The notes under the pieces were generated by a model. The model was given only the letters and a program-made list of their open reading frames with translations. It was not told the DNA's origin and made no database searches. Below are positions 7,236-13,477 of a stretch of DNA of 49,620 bases, one piece after another. The stretch lies in IMG/VR virus record IMGVR_UViG_3300027674_000005, positions 1-49,620 of that record. One strand, written 5' to 3'. The stretch's first letter is position 1; every line of letters starts with the position of its first letter. The position numbers and the translations under genes are program-made. This DNA comes from a virus.

Positions 7236-7457
7236 CTACTCTCCGTTGAGAATGTCATTGAGTAAGTCTTCACCACTTTTCTTGGCCGTCCTCTTGGCCG
7301 GACGCTTGGCCTCCACACCCTCGATCACCTTGCCCCGTGCTTCCCGTACCATGTTGATTGCTTCCTTGACCAAGGCTATTTTCTCTGATTCGGGTGTTTC
7401 CGGCAAAGCCAGCAACTGTCTGATTGTCGCTATGCGGCCACGCACTTCCGGCGTCAT
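7236..7457 (-). CDS. small helical protein with basic linker
   Basis: 73 residues: two helices (VRGRIATIRQLLALPETPESEKIALVK...), then a lysine/arginine-rich linker (KRPAKRTAKK) and a short acidic end. A very strong binding site, AGGAGGAGG, precedes the ATG. It lies for 188 bases inside the 3' half of the gene that starts at 7779, in another frame. Confidence 0.65.
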   Translation of the reverse strand: MTPEVRGRIATIRQLLALPETPESEKIALVKEAINMVREARGKVIEGVEAKRPAKRTAKKSGEDLLNDILNGE

Positions 7458-7779
7458 ACCGTCCTCCTCCTAAGTTGTTTGCACAAATGGTTTGTGTGTT
7501 GATGCCACCGTTGAGGATTAACCCCTTGACCAGGGTTTCGAGGAATGCAATGCGCCGCTCGAAGCCGTGGACACGGGCGTTGCTATCATTGACTAGGTTG
7601 AACGTGTCGTTCATGTTGCGCGTTAGGGCGTCTTCAAGTTCAACAATCCGTTTATCTAATTGTCTCGCGACAAGAAGAAGTTCTTGAAGAGGGCTCGTGC
7701 CGGGACTCATATCTACTGCGATCATGCCATCTTCCTTTGGATCTGTCCAACCACTTCCATACTCAAGTTCATCGCTCAT
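7270..7779 (-). CDS. coiled-coil protein, 3' half overlapping next gene out of frame
   Basis: 169-codon frame. Residues 1-100 form a credible protein with a coiled coil (LQELLLVARQLDKRIVELED, then VHGFERRIAFLETLVKGLIL). From about residue 105 the composition changes to Gly/Ser/Gln-rich low complexity, exactly where the out-of-frame gene at 7236-7457 begins. Either the two genes overlap by 188 bases or the real stop was lost through a base change or sequencing error. No known function. Confidence 0.6.
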   Translation of the reverse strand: MSDELEYGSGWTDPKEDGMIAVDMSPGTSPLQELLLVARQLDKRIVELEDALTRNMNDTFNLVNDSNARVHGFERRIAFLETLVKGLILNGGINTQTICANNLGGGRYDAGSAWPHSDNQTVAGFAGNTRIRENSLGQGSNQHGTGSTGQGDRGCGGQASGQEDGQEKW

Positions 7780-7937
7780 GATTTTGGTCTCAATTCACTT
7801 TGAATAACTTTGAGGTCTGCAAGAGCTTGGGTCAATTTGTCTTTTTCAATCGCAAGGTCATGTTCCATTGCAACAATTTGACTTTCGATCTGCCTGAGAC
7901 GGGCCGCAACGGACCCAAGTTGATTCTCGAAGGACAT
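7776..7937 (-). CDS. short coiled-coil protein
   Basis: 53 residues, MSFENQLGSVAARLRQIESQ..., heptad-like throughout (QIVAMEHDLAIEKDKLTQAL). AGGAG lies 6 bases before the ATG at 7937. The stop overlaps the next ATG (ATGA). Both it and the next protein are coiled coils, so they may pair. It begins only about 24 bases after the T-run of a terminator-like hairpin. Confidence 0.75.
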   Translation of the reverse strand: MSFENQLGSVAARLRQIESQIVAMEHDLAIEKDKLTQALADLKVIQSELRPKS

Positions 7938-7960
7938 ACAGGGCTCCTACGATGGGGAAG

Positions 7961-7986
7961 AAAAAAGGCCCCCTTGCGGAGGGGCC
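7961..7986 (-). terminator. rho-independent terminator or attenuator
   Basis: Read on the minus strand, a GC-rich 7-bp stem (GGCCCCT / GGGGGCC, loop CCGCAA) is followed at once by six T residues. It is the clearest terminator in the window. It stands between co-directed genes with only about 24 bases from the T-run to the next ATG, too little for a promoter, so it probably acts as a partial terminator or attenuator inside the operon. Confidence 0.8.
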
Positions 7987-8017
7987 AACAGCACTGCATA
8001 GCAGCACTGGCAGGAAG

Positions 8018-8043
8018 AAAAAGAGGCTAGGCTAACGAGCCTA
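8018..8043 (-). terminator. second terminator-like hairpin
   Basis: A perfect 6-bp stem TAGGCT-CGTT-AGCCTA at 8028-8043, followed on the minus strand by GCCTC and five T residues. The T-run is offset from the stem by 5 bases, so it is weaker than the terminator 30 bases further on. Confidence 0.45.
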
Positions 8044-8065
8044 TTTAATCCCGTTCAGGCGGGAA

Positions 8066-8095
8066 CCTTAAACCTATCCCGGATGAAGGGATAGG
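8066..8095. repeat. CCTATCCC inverted repeat carrying the shared 13-mer
   Basis: CCTATCCC (8073-8080) and GGGATAGG (8088-8095) form a perfect 8-bp inverted repeat with a 7-base loop. The adjoining 13-mer CCTTAAACCTATC at 8066-8078 also occurs at 2890-2902 in another gap. It may be a protein-binding site or an RNA hairpin in the 165-base gap after the gene ending at 8103. Confidence 0.55.
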
Positions 8096-8102
8096 CAGGG
8101 GA

Positions 8103-8645
8103 TCAATCTTCGTGGCTACGTTTCATAGAACGTAGCATATCCTCTTCGGCAGGGAACCCGTCCCGGAGAACAGTTTCAATCCGGTCAATCACGGCTTGTG
8201 GGTCCCTAGGATCGTCGTAGGGATACGGCATGAAGAGGTATTGGGCCTGAAGGTCATCCAGCTCGTAGAATTGGGCCATGCCATCCCATTCAAAGTGGAT
8301 TACTTCCCTTGTGTCAGGGTCTAGCATTACCACTGTGCCGTTCGAGCGCGTAACGAAGCCCCGTGCACGGAACCATGGGTCAAGGCCAGCGTAGCCCGTG
8401 GCACAAGCCGTACAGCCGCAAGCATGGGGGATACGTATGTCGGGGCCTTGATCATTGAATATCTCGGAAAACTTGCGCGCCTCTTGCGAATCGCCACCAA
8501 TCTCTCCATAACTAAGGCTACGATTCGCGGACCCGCTCTCTCGTTCCTTTGTAACCCCCACAAACGTATGGAGGTCGAAGCCCAACTGTTCCTCTTTCAC
8601 GCGCTTGAGCACACGTATGGTTTGCTCCAATGCTTCTCGGTTCAT
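8103..8645 (-). CDS. hypothetical protein with CxCxxC-like cluster
   Basis: 180 residues starting MNREALEQTIRVLKR. The start is set by AGGGGA nearby, and a 33-codon upstream extension is rejected. It contains HACGCTACATGYAG near residues 74-87, with three closely spaced Cys that could bind metal, and an acidic C-terminus. No recognised domain. Confidence 0.7.
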   Translation of the reverse strand: MNREALEQTIRVLKRVKEEQLGFDLHTFVGVTKERESGSANRSLSYGEIGGDSQEARKFSEIFNDQGPDIRIPHACGCTACATGYAGLDPWFRARGFVTRSNGTVVMLDPDTREVIHFEWDGMAQFYELDDLQAQYLFMPYPYDDPRDPQAVIDRIETVLRDGFPAEEDMLRSMKRSHED

Positions 8646-8890
8646 GTTGTAATCCCCTGTTCGATTCCGTTTGACATCCGCCGCAACATCTTCCAGTTGT
8701 GGCGACGATCCAACTCCCACAATTCCCGTTCCGACCCAATGCATCTATCAAATGACTCGTGTGCACTGACTCGTTCCCGGTGAATGTCGATAACATGGCC
8801 GAAAGACTTGATGAAGAAAAGCGGTGCCGGGGGGCACTGTACGTCTTTCCCTTCAATGTAAAGCCGTTGGCCTGCTACTGATTGCTGCAT
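8642..8890 (-). CDS. small hypothetical protein
   Basis: 82 residues, MQQSVAGQRLYIEGKDV... with basic middle and end (RRHNWKMLRRMSNG). GGAGGA 6 bases before the ATG fixes the start. The next gene overlaps by 4 bases. No family recognised. Confidence 0.65.
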   Translation of the reverse strand: MQQSVAGQRLYIEGKDVQCPPAPLFFIKSFGHVIDIHRERVSAHESFDRCIGSERELWELDRRHNWKMLRRMSNGIEQGITT

Positions 8891-9297
8891 GTTCGTCCTC
8901 CGTTGCACATACGGGGGGCGGCTACTATCAGGGAGCAGATGAAAGCCTTTGCCGGACCCTCGGTTAATCCGAATAGGGCGCAGGTATTCTGCTACGTGCT
9001 GTGACGGGAGTAACCGCCCCTCGTATGGCCCTTTTCTTTGAAAAGTGAAAAAGGACAAAATGTCTTTGACGTTTCACAGTCTGCTTGAAGTATCTCCCTA
9101 CCATCGCTGGTGTAAGGGCTCACCCCACTTATCTCGTGACTGCTTGAGGGCTTCGCTATCTCGATCACTAGGCCATTGCGAAGAGGTGCGTACTGCACTT
9201 TCCGAGAGCAACTAATCTTCGTTATGTGCCCCTACTCATGGCCAGTGGGTCTGCTGCCCCTATCCGGGGCAACTGGCGACTTTCGGGGCGTAACTCT
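8891..9297. other. 407-base intergenic stretch
   Basis: No convincing gene on either strand. A 68-codon GTG-started minus frame (8992-9198) lacks a good binding site and has atypical composition. The gap holds a 6-bp GCCAGT...ACTGGC outer stem around a 7-bp TGCCCC-GATA-type inner hairpin (about 9239-9276) and a CTTTTC-TTT-GAAAAG inverted repeat near 9030-9045. It may hold a promoter or RNA element for the genes below, but none is clear. Confidence 0.5.
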
Positions 9298-9549
9298 TCA
9301 ATCGTCGGGAAACTGACAACCACCCTTACCTTCAAACTCTTTCTCGGAGAGGTGTGGCACACTCTTGTCCGCTACCTTCTTGACCCGTTGATATAGGTCA
9401 TCAAACTGCTCCCAATGGTCGGAGATTGTGTACCGTTCTGGTAGTGCCCTCACGCCGTAGCCCGATGCTGCAAGTCTGGCGATGGTGAGGGCGGCCAACA
9501 GAATCGGTAATTCCTCCGCTGGGATATTAAGCAGCGCGTTTTTCGTCAC
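9298..9549 (-). CDS. hypothetical protein, GTG start
   Basis: 83 residues. A helical hydrophobic start (TKNALLNIPAEELPILLAALTIARLA) is followed by a polar body. The GTG at 9549 is preferred to the ATG two codons upstream because AAGGAGG is 6 bases from the GTG but abuts the ATG. It overlaps the end of the upstream gene by 23 bases. Confidence 0.6.
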   Translation of the reverse strand: MTKNALLNIPAEELPILLAALTIARLAASGYGVRALPERYTISDHWEQFDDLYQRVKKVADKSVPHLSEKEFEGKGGCQFPDD

Positions 9550-10030
9550 CGCCATCCTCCTTGAGCAAGTCGTCGAGTACGTCATCGCCCTCGGCCTTTC
9601 CTTCTGCGCCCTTGATCCTCGCGATGATGGTTGCAACCCGTTCCGTGTTGCGCAACTTCGCTTGGGTGGCCTTGCTCATTCCCTTAACCAGCTTCTCGCT
9701 GTCGGCCACGTCGATGCCCTTCAGTTCGGCCAGTGCCTGCACAAGCGGACTGTACTTGCTAGTCCCTTCACCCTGCGTGCTCCACTTACCATCATCGAAG
9801 GCGTCACAAAGCGCGTCAACCTTCTCCACGGCCTTGTCCGTATCATCGGTGGCATTGACAGCGTTGAGTAGCTTCGTCTTTGCTCCGTAGGATGCGAATT
9901 GTTGCGTCAACGCATGGTCGGGGCTAAACGCCACGGACCGCTTCTGTCCATTGCTGAACGTGAGATGGTGTACGAAGCTACCATCCTCATGGTGCGTTGT
10001 CTCAATCTGTACTTTCGATGCCTTGGCCAT
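9527..10030 (-). CDS. conserved-type phage hypothetical protein
   Basis: 167 residues: beta-rich start (KVQIETTHHEDGSFVHHLTF then NGQKRSVAFSPDH) and helical C-terminal half, ending in an acidic then basic tail (DDLLKEDGGDEKRAA). I know similar 'HEDGS..H.L.F.NGQ' proteins from other phages as unnamed early proteins, but no function is established. It overlaps the upstream gene by 29 bases. Confidence 0.65.
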   Translation of the reverse strand: MAKASKVQIETTHHEDGSFVHHLTFSNGQKRSVAFSPDHALTQQFASYGAKTKLLNAVNATDDTDKAVEKVDALCDAFDDGKWSTQGEGTSKYSPLVQALAELKGIDVADSEKLVKGMSKATQAKLRNTERVATIIARIKGAEGKAEGDDVLDDLLKEDGGDEKRAA

Positions 10031-10409
10031 TCTCTAACTCCAATTTGTCTAAATCCCCCCAATCTACTTCCTGGGGGTCTGCTGTCATCGTGATCGGTGC
10101 CTCCATCGCTGCAACTTGCGCACGCATCTCCGGGGAATTCACACGATTGACGATAGTAACAAGATTCTGATTTATCTTGAAGGTGAAATACTTACAAGCC
10201 TTCGATAGTTCGTTGTCCGGCTCAAAGTGCAGTAGTGATTCTCGCAACCTCCATAGACGTGCCTTGGTATTGGTGGCTTGGTTCGGGGTATCGAACGTCA
10301 TCGTTAGCTTGCCGTGCTTCACAACGTAAAGCAAGTTCTGGAAATCTACGGGCAGAAATCGGTCAAGAGGCGTTGGGTTGCGTGCTCTCGGCTTCTTCTT
10401 TGTTGCCAT
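10002..10409 (-). CDS. hypothetical protein with basic N-terminus
   Basis: 135 residues. The basic start MATKKKPRARNPTPLDRFL leads to an alpha/beta body with the segment ATNTKARLWRLRESLLHFE. TTGGAG precedes the ATG. It is the first gene after the long AT-rich gap, so it may be expressed from a promoter there. Basic residues suggest nucleic-acid contact, which is not proven. Confidence 0.65.
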   Translation of the reverse strand: MATKKKPRARNPTPLDRFLPVDFQNLLYVVKHGKLTMTFDTPNQATNTKARLWRLRESLLHFEPDNELSKACKYFTFKINQNLVTIVNRVNSPEMRAQVAAMEAPITMTADPQEVDWGDLDKLELENGQGIESTD

Positions 10410-10541
10410 CTGGGCACTCCAAGGGGTTAGTTCATGAGAAGCAGTGTAGCATGGGTTTCGGTGGATTGTTGGCGTATTTTGATTGGTTTTTCGTATGGAG
10501 CGTATTGGTGTGATAGGCGTTACGGTGTCATATGGTTATTT

Positions 10542-10583
10542 TGGTCACATGGCTTTTTGACTATATCACTTCCGTAGGGTGGC
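10542..10583 (+). repeat. left arm of long imperfect inverted repeat
   Basis: Starts TGGTCACATGGCTTTTTGAC and continues CTATATCACT then GGGTGGC. The reverse complement of 10744-10786 reads TGGTCACATGACTTTATGAC, CTATATCACT, then GGGTGGC, so the arms agree at nearly every position of the first 29 bases. Weaker similarity continues inward to about 10625. Confidence 0.8.
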
Positions 10584-10644
10584 CCATTCCCCTATCCATC
10601 TCTTGTGATGAATAAAAAGTCTCACATCGTACGATATAGTGTGC

Positions 10645-10660
10645 TACTATATATATAGTA
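10645..10660. repeat. perfect 16-base AT palindrome
   Basis: TACTATATATATAGTA is its own reverse complement and lies close to the midpoint of the two inverted-repeat arms. It is a candidate DNA-unwinding or dimeric-protein site. Confidence 0.75.
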
Positions 10661-10743
10661 CTATGGGGACAGTATTATCTAAATATTATAAAAATTTTCA
10701 TACAGGAGAGTTTATTATCATAAGGAAAGGGGAGAGGGATATA

Positions 10744-10786
10744 TGCCACCCCCCGAGAGTGATATAGTCATAAAGTCATGTGACCA
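10744..10786 (-). repeat. right arm of long imperfect inverted repeat
   Basis: Mirror copy of 10542-10583 on the other strand, with a spacer of about 160 bases between the arms. Read outward from the centre the two arms give the same sequence, so two identical sites face in opposite directions. Confidence 0.8.
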
Positions 10787-10839
10787 CAGTAACGCCAATA
10801 CGCACAATATTTTCGATTTTTCCCTTCTCCCCATGACAA

Positions 10840-10860
10840 ACGCCACCTCCAGGGTGGCGT
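10840..10860 (-). terminator. hairpin after gene 10878-11030, possible terminator
   Basis: A perfect 8-bp stem ACGCCACC / GGTGGCGT with a 5-base loop, 17 bases after the stop of the upstream minus-strand gene. Only TTTGTC follows on the minus strand, so it is a weak intrinsic terminator or an RNA-end hairpin. Confidence 0.5.
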
Positions 10861-10877
10861 CGTTGTCAGTGCCCCTC

Positions 10878-11030
10878 TCACGGGAATAGGCGGTCGCTGA
10901 CGGCACAGAAGAACCAGACTGAGGCGAGGATACCTACACCACTGACGGCCTCCCTACGGCCCGTTAAAACGGCCCACCTCGTGTACAGGATCGACGCCAC
11001 CAGACACCCTATCAGCAATAACGTCTTCAT
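10878..11030 (-). CDS. 50-residue membrane protein
   Basis: MKTLLLIGCLVASILYTRWA then a basic loop (LTGRREA) and a second hydrophobic segment (VSGVGILASVWFFCAVSD). Two predicted transmembrane spans, or a lipoprotein-like start (LLIGC) plus one span. GGGGAAGG precedes the ATG and sits just after the previous stop. It is the last gene before the inverted-repeat region. No family recognised. Confidence 0.7.
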   Translation of the reverse strand: MKTLLLIGCLVASILYTRWAVLTGRREAVSGVGILASVWFFCAVSDRLFP

Positions 11031-11039
11031 AGCCTTCCC

Positions 11040-11225
11040 CTAACTGTGTCTCGTCCTACACGCCCCCGCCTCGATCAGTGCGTGCGCCGTCCTCCCATAG
11101 CATCCTTGCAATTGCCACGCCAATCCGTTATCAATCAATGCCTGAAACAGGTCAATGGTATCCGCCTCGTCCAATTCCCCCTGCTCCCATGCAATCATTT
11201 TGTCCAACTGATCCACTTGTTTCAT
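11040..11225 (-). CDS. conserved small phage protein (LQGxYGRTA family)
   Basis: 61 residues: LDKMIAWEQGELDEADTI, then LFQALIDNGLAWQLQGCYGR and TAHALIEAG. This 'IAxExGELD...LFxxLIxxGLAWxLQGxYGRTAxxLIExG' pattern is a widespread small phage protein family of unknown function (I recall it as a DUF family, number not certain). ATGA overlap with the upstream gene. Confidence 0.75.
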   Translation of the reverse strand: MKQVDQLDKMIAWEQGELDEADTIDLFQALIDNGLAWQLQGCYGRTAHALIEAGACRTRHS

Positions 11226-11461
11226 GATGCATCCTCCATTAGATAGAGTTGGTCGGCAGGGTTGTTCAACGTTGATACGCGGAAGGGTTTTCCATACCCG
11301 ACAATGGGCTCTAGTACCTTGTCAATGTCACTTAATACGCCCCGTGGACCGCTAACATAGCCCGTAACGTGGTGCCCCAATAAGCGGCACAAATACAATG
11401 CCTCCTTGTGGGATAACGTCACGCGGACGTTCCCCTTTTCCGTCATCTTTGCCTTAGCCAT
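11222..11461 (-). CDS. small hypothetical protein
   Basis: 79 residues, MAKAKMTEKGNVRVTLSHKE... with a helix carrying ALYLCRLLGHHVTGYVSGPR. GGAGGAGG precedes the ATG. No recognised domain. Confidence 0.6.
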   Translation of the reverse strand: MAKAKMTEKGNVRVTLSHKEALYLCRLLGHHVTGYVSGPRGVLSDIDKVLEPIVGYGKPFRVSTLNNPADQLYLMEDAS

Positions 11462-11648
11462 TACACACCTCCTCCGGGCCTATGGCCCCTTTAACTTCCT
11501 TCGTGAACGAGACATAACACATTGGGAATGCGGCCAGTGCCTGCGCCAATGCGTCAATCTCACGGTCCGCCCTCACGGGAATCACAAAATCCCCCACTAC
11601 GTTGGGCTGACACAAGTGCACCTCATACAACCGGGTTCCGGTGGTCAT
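11454..11648 (-). CDS. small hypothetical protein
   Basis: 64 residues, MTTGTRLYEVHLCQPNVVGD... with a helix REIDALAQALAAFPM. Start set by GGAG 8 bases upstream and an ATGA overlap. The strand-helix order suggests a small alpha/beta fold. No family recognised. Confidence 0.6.
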   Translation of the reverse strand: MTTGTRLYEVHLCQPNVVGDFVIPVRADREIDALAQALAAFPMCYVSFTKEVKGAIGPEEVCNG

Positions 11649-11968
11649 ATCTTGAACTCCATTCCATCGATAAAGGGCACTTCGTCCTGCCAATACTGCC
11701 CATTCCAGTCCTGGTGCTCATGGGGAAGGTGAAAGGACACGTACCATTCCCCCTTGCGCTGATATACGGTAAACCTCCCGTTGCAGTATTCCTTGGCAAA
11801 CTGGTTCATCCTTGTCTTCGTCGTTACGGTCCTCCATCCGCCACTGTTCAGCCATACCGTGTTGCCCCTTTTACACACAATAGTCGTCCTATGCAGGATA
11901 CAAACCAACTCTTCCCCCGACGAACGAACAGTGGTGTTGTTGCTCGATACCCTCTGCGTTTGTCCCAT
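11645..11968 (-). CDS. conserved phage protein with NSGGWRTVTTKTRMNQF motif
   Basis: 107 residues starting MGQTQRVSSNNTTVRSSGEE. The middle motif NSGGWRTVTTKTRMNQFA and the following GRFTVYQRKGEWYVSFH occur in a family of small phage proteins that I recognise as conserved but unnamed. GGAGGTGA before the ATG is a near-perfect binding site, and it lies inside the end of the 35-residue gene upstream. The 'TTK.RMNQ' helix may bind nucleic acid (inference). Confidence 0.7.
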   Translation of the reverse strand: MGQTQRVSSNNTTVRSSGEELVCILHRTTIVCKRGNTVWLNSGGWRTVTTKTRMNQFAKEYCNGRFTVYQRKGEWYVSFHLPHEHQDWNGQYWQDEVPFIDGMEFKI

Positions 11969-11969
11969 T

Positions 11970-12077
11970 TCAATCACCTCCGATGATGTCCCACAGCAAC
12001 CACAATAGCGCAGCACAGAAGCCTGCGCCAATTAGGGTTAACCCGAATATGTACGCAATCTCAAGTACCGTGTTCAT
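11970..12077 (-). CDS. 35-residue membrane peptide
   Basis: MNTVLEIAYIFGLTLIGAGF followed by CAALLWLLWDIIGGD: one long transmembrane helix with an acidic end. It overlaps the JAMM-like gene's stop as ATGA and has no separate binding site, so it probably depends on coupling. Its end contains the binding site of the next gene. Confidence 0.6.
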   Translation of the reverse strand: MNTVLEIAYIFGLTLIGAGFCAALLWLLWDIIGGD

Positions 12078-12691
12078 AGTGCGTCCCAACGTGTCAATAT
12101 GGCCCGGGCCTTCGGCCCCAACTGCACGTGGTAATCTTTCAGTGCGCCTACACGGGCGAGGTACGCATTCATCTTGTGCGCCAACACCACATACCGCTCG
12201 TCATTCTTATCTTTCCACGTGTTGAGCCATTGCTGAAACGCCTTATCGGTCGTGATCGTCGGATCTTCCCGTTGTGCCACTTCACTGACAATTTCCTGAC
12301 TCAATTGGTGCACAGCAGGCAATATCATGAATTCCAACATGAAACCATCCCGTGGTGCCTTAAACCCTTGTGACCATGAGATGGTGTCATCGTCGCAACA
12401 GGCGGCAAGGTTCCCCCACGCATCGTAGCCCATGATACAAGTGAAATCGGCGTCGCTCAGTTCCGTTGTAAGGCCCGGGTGGCAATGGACCAGTAACACG
12501 TCCTGTAGCTTGCCACAGTACGATTCCGGCCCATCGACACGTTGGTTGGTGCCATTAACTTCAAAGACCCTGGTGCCATTCCGCCTTAGGGCGATTAGCT
12601 TCTCCTTCCCCTCTTTAATGCCATAAGCCCTCACGTCCGCTATCGCCTCATGAATCCCTTCAAAGGGGGGTAGTTCAAATGCCGTGTCCAT
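12074..12691 (-). CDS. JAMM/MPN-like metalloprotease-fold protein
   Basis: 205 residues. VLLVHCHPG with H69 and H71, followed by TELSDADF with S79 and D82, gives the H-x-H-x7-S-x2-D zinc motif of JAB/MPN (JAMM) domains, found in deubiquitinase-like, RadC-like and phage proteins. The usual upstream catalytic Glu is not certain (E12, E15 or E44 could serve). The C-terminal half is helical. Functions range from isopeptidase to nucleic-acid-linked roles, so substrate is unknown. TAATG overlap with the 21-residue gene upstream. Confidence 0.65.
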   Translation of the reverse strand: MDTAFELPPFEGIHEAIADVRAYGIKEGKEKLIALRRNGTRVFEVNGTNQRVDGPESYCGKLQDVLLVHCHPGLTTELSDADFTCIMGYDAWGNLAACCDDDTISWSQGFKAPRDGFMLEFMILPAVHQLSQEIVSEVAQREDPTITTDKAFQQWLNTWKDKNDERYVVLAHKMNAYLARVGALKDYHVQLGPKARAILTRWDAL

Positions 12692-12756
12692 TATCGTTCT
12701 CCGCGTTTAAACCACAAAGCAACCATCACCAATGCTGCTGTCACGAGTGTGGCCAT
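12691..12756 (-). CDS. 21-residue membrane peptide
   Basis: MATLVTAALVMVALWFKRGE plus a terminal R: one hydrophobic helix with a positive cytoplasmic-type end. GGAG lies 9 bases upstream and the stop overlaps the next ATG (TAATG). Very short, so the call rests on its binding site, overlap and membrane-helix composition. Confidence 0.5.
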   Translation of the reverse strand: MATLVTAALVMVALWFKRGER

Positions 12757-12762
12757 GTTCCA

Positions 12763-12927
12763 TTACTCCAATCCGTAAATGAGGCGGTCAAGGTGTGGCG
12801 CAAGGGCCAATTCTGCCGCCATTTTCGCGCTTTCGGCCTTTGTGATCCACCATACGGCAATGCCAATGGTGATGATGGCGCATGATGCGATGATGCGATG
12901 CTTCAACGGTACGTGTTTTAGATGCAT
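12763..12927 (-). CDS. 54-residue membrane protein
   Basis: MHLKHVPLKHRIIASCAIIT then IGIAVWWITKAESAKM and a polar helical end. One transmembrane helix with a basic N-terminus. AGGGG precedes the ATG. It heads a set of three short membrane proteins (54, 21 and 35 residues) around the JAMM-like gene. Confidence 0.65.
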   Translation of the reverse strand: MHLKHVPLKHRIIASCAIITIGIAVWWITKAESAKMAAELALAPHLDRLIYGLE

Positions 12928-13041
12928 CCTGTTCCCCTGGTTGGTCGGCTTCGCCGTGGTGCCTGTACTACGCTTTAAGATTAAGGCGGATTGACCATGA
13001 TGCCAATCCGTATTAACCCTACTTGGTGCCTAGCTTCGCGT

Positions 13042-13082
13042 GCCTACCTATTACCTCACCAGCTTCGCTGTGCGCCGTAGGC
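13042..13082 (-). repeat. intergenic stem-loop element, copy 1
   Basis: GCCTAC...GTAGGC outer stem around CAGC-TTC-GCTG. It shares TGCCTACCTATT, then ACCTC and CCA, with copy 2 at 13418-13473. Both follow a gene's stop and precede the next minus-strand gene. The rest of the 157-base gap holds no gene. Confidence 0.55.
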
Positions 13083-13084
13083 GG

Positions 13085-13399
13085 TTACAGCAGCTTGAAC
13101 AATGCGGCATTGAATGCGCCCCAATCGGCAGCTCGCGGACCAACCAATGACCCCTCACACTCGTGCAGGTCATATTGGGCAATGCAGTCCTGATCGAGTG
13201 CCGTTGCAATGGCCCGTGCCTTGTCATTGGTCCACCCTTGCACGTGGACGATGTACGTGTCCTCTTCCTGGTTGTCGCCGATGGCGACGCGATGCTTCAA
13301 ATCCAATATGTTGAATTGGTCGAATGCGCGATTGATGTCCGCTATGCGGACGAACCCGGATGTGTTGCGAAGCAACCCGATATTGAGTAGTGCGTTCAT
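13085..13399 (-). CDS. hypothetical protein
   Basis: 104 residues, MNALLNIGLLRNTSGFVRIA, then DINRAFDQFNILDLKHRVAI and a C-terminal ADWGAFNAALFKLL. Mixed alpha/beta. No family recognised. It has AGGGGAAC before the ATG, the same leader sequence as the 54-residue membrane gene, and a stem-loop element on each side. Confidence 0.65.
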   Translation of the reverse strand: MNALLNIGLLRNTSGFVRIADINRAFDQFNILDLKHRVAIGDNQEEDTYIVHVQGWTNDKARAIATALDQDCIAQYDLHECEGSLVGPRAADWGAFNAALFKLL

Positions 13400-13417
13400 G
13401 GTGGTTCCCCTGATGGT

Positions 13418-13473
13418 GCCTACCTATTCACCTCGCCACTTTGTGTTGTGTCACGCCGTGAGGCGATGTAGGT
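13418..13473 (-). repeat. intergenic stem-loop element, copy 2
   Basis: GCCTAC...GTAGGT outer stem with an inner TCACG-CC-GTGA type hairpin. It shares a 13-base start with copy 1 at 13042-13082, though loop sequences differ. Confidence 0.55.
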
Positions 13474-13477
13474 GGCC

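Larger units (their letters stand above)
10410..10839. other. AT-rich gap with long inverted repeat: possible origin or control region
   Basis: The most AT-rich stretch in the window. It has a long imperfect inverted repeat (arms below), a 16-base perfect palindrome between them, and A/T runs such as AAATATTATAAAAATTTT near 10681-10698. A TATAAT hexamer occurs on the minus strand near 10684-10689 without a clear -35. A 48-codon plus frame at about 10743 has a GGAGAGG-like site but lies across the repeat and is not believed. The layout fits a replication origin or an operator cluster. Confidence 0.55.

Noticed and set aside
2890-8078. CRISPR array
   Set aside because: Only isolated 13-mer repeats and inverted repeats are present, with no regular repeat-spacer units anywhere in the window.
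8992-9198. 68-codon GTG-started minus-strand frame
   Set aside because: No clear ribosome-binding site, unusual composition, and no overlap with a neighbour, unlike the rest of the arm.
10743-10889. 48-codon plus-strand frame MPPPESDIVIKS... in the AT-rich gap
   Set aside because: Despite a GGAGAGG-like site, it crosses an inverted-repeat arm and a terminator-like hairpin and lies against the direction of all neighbours.
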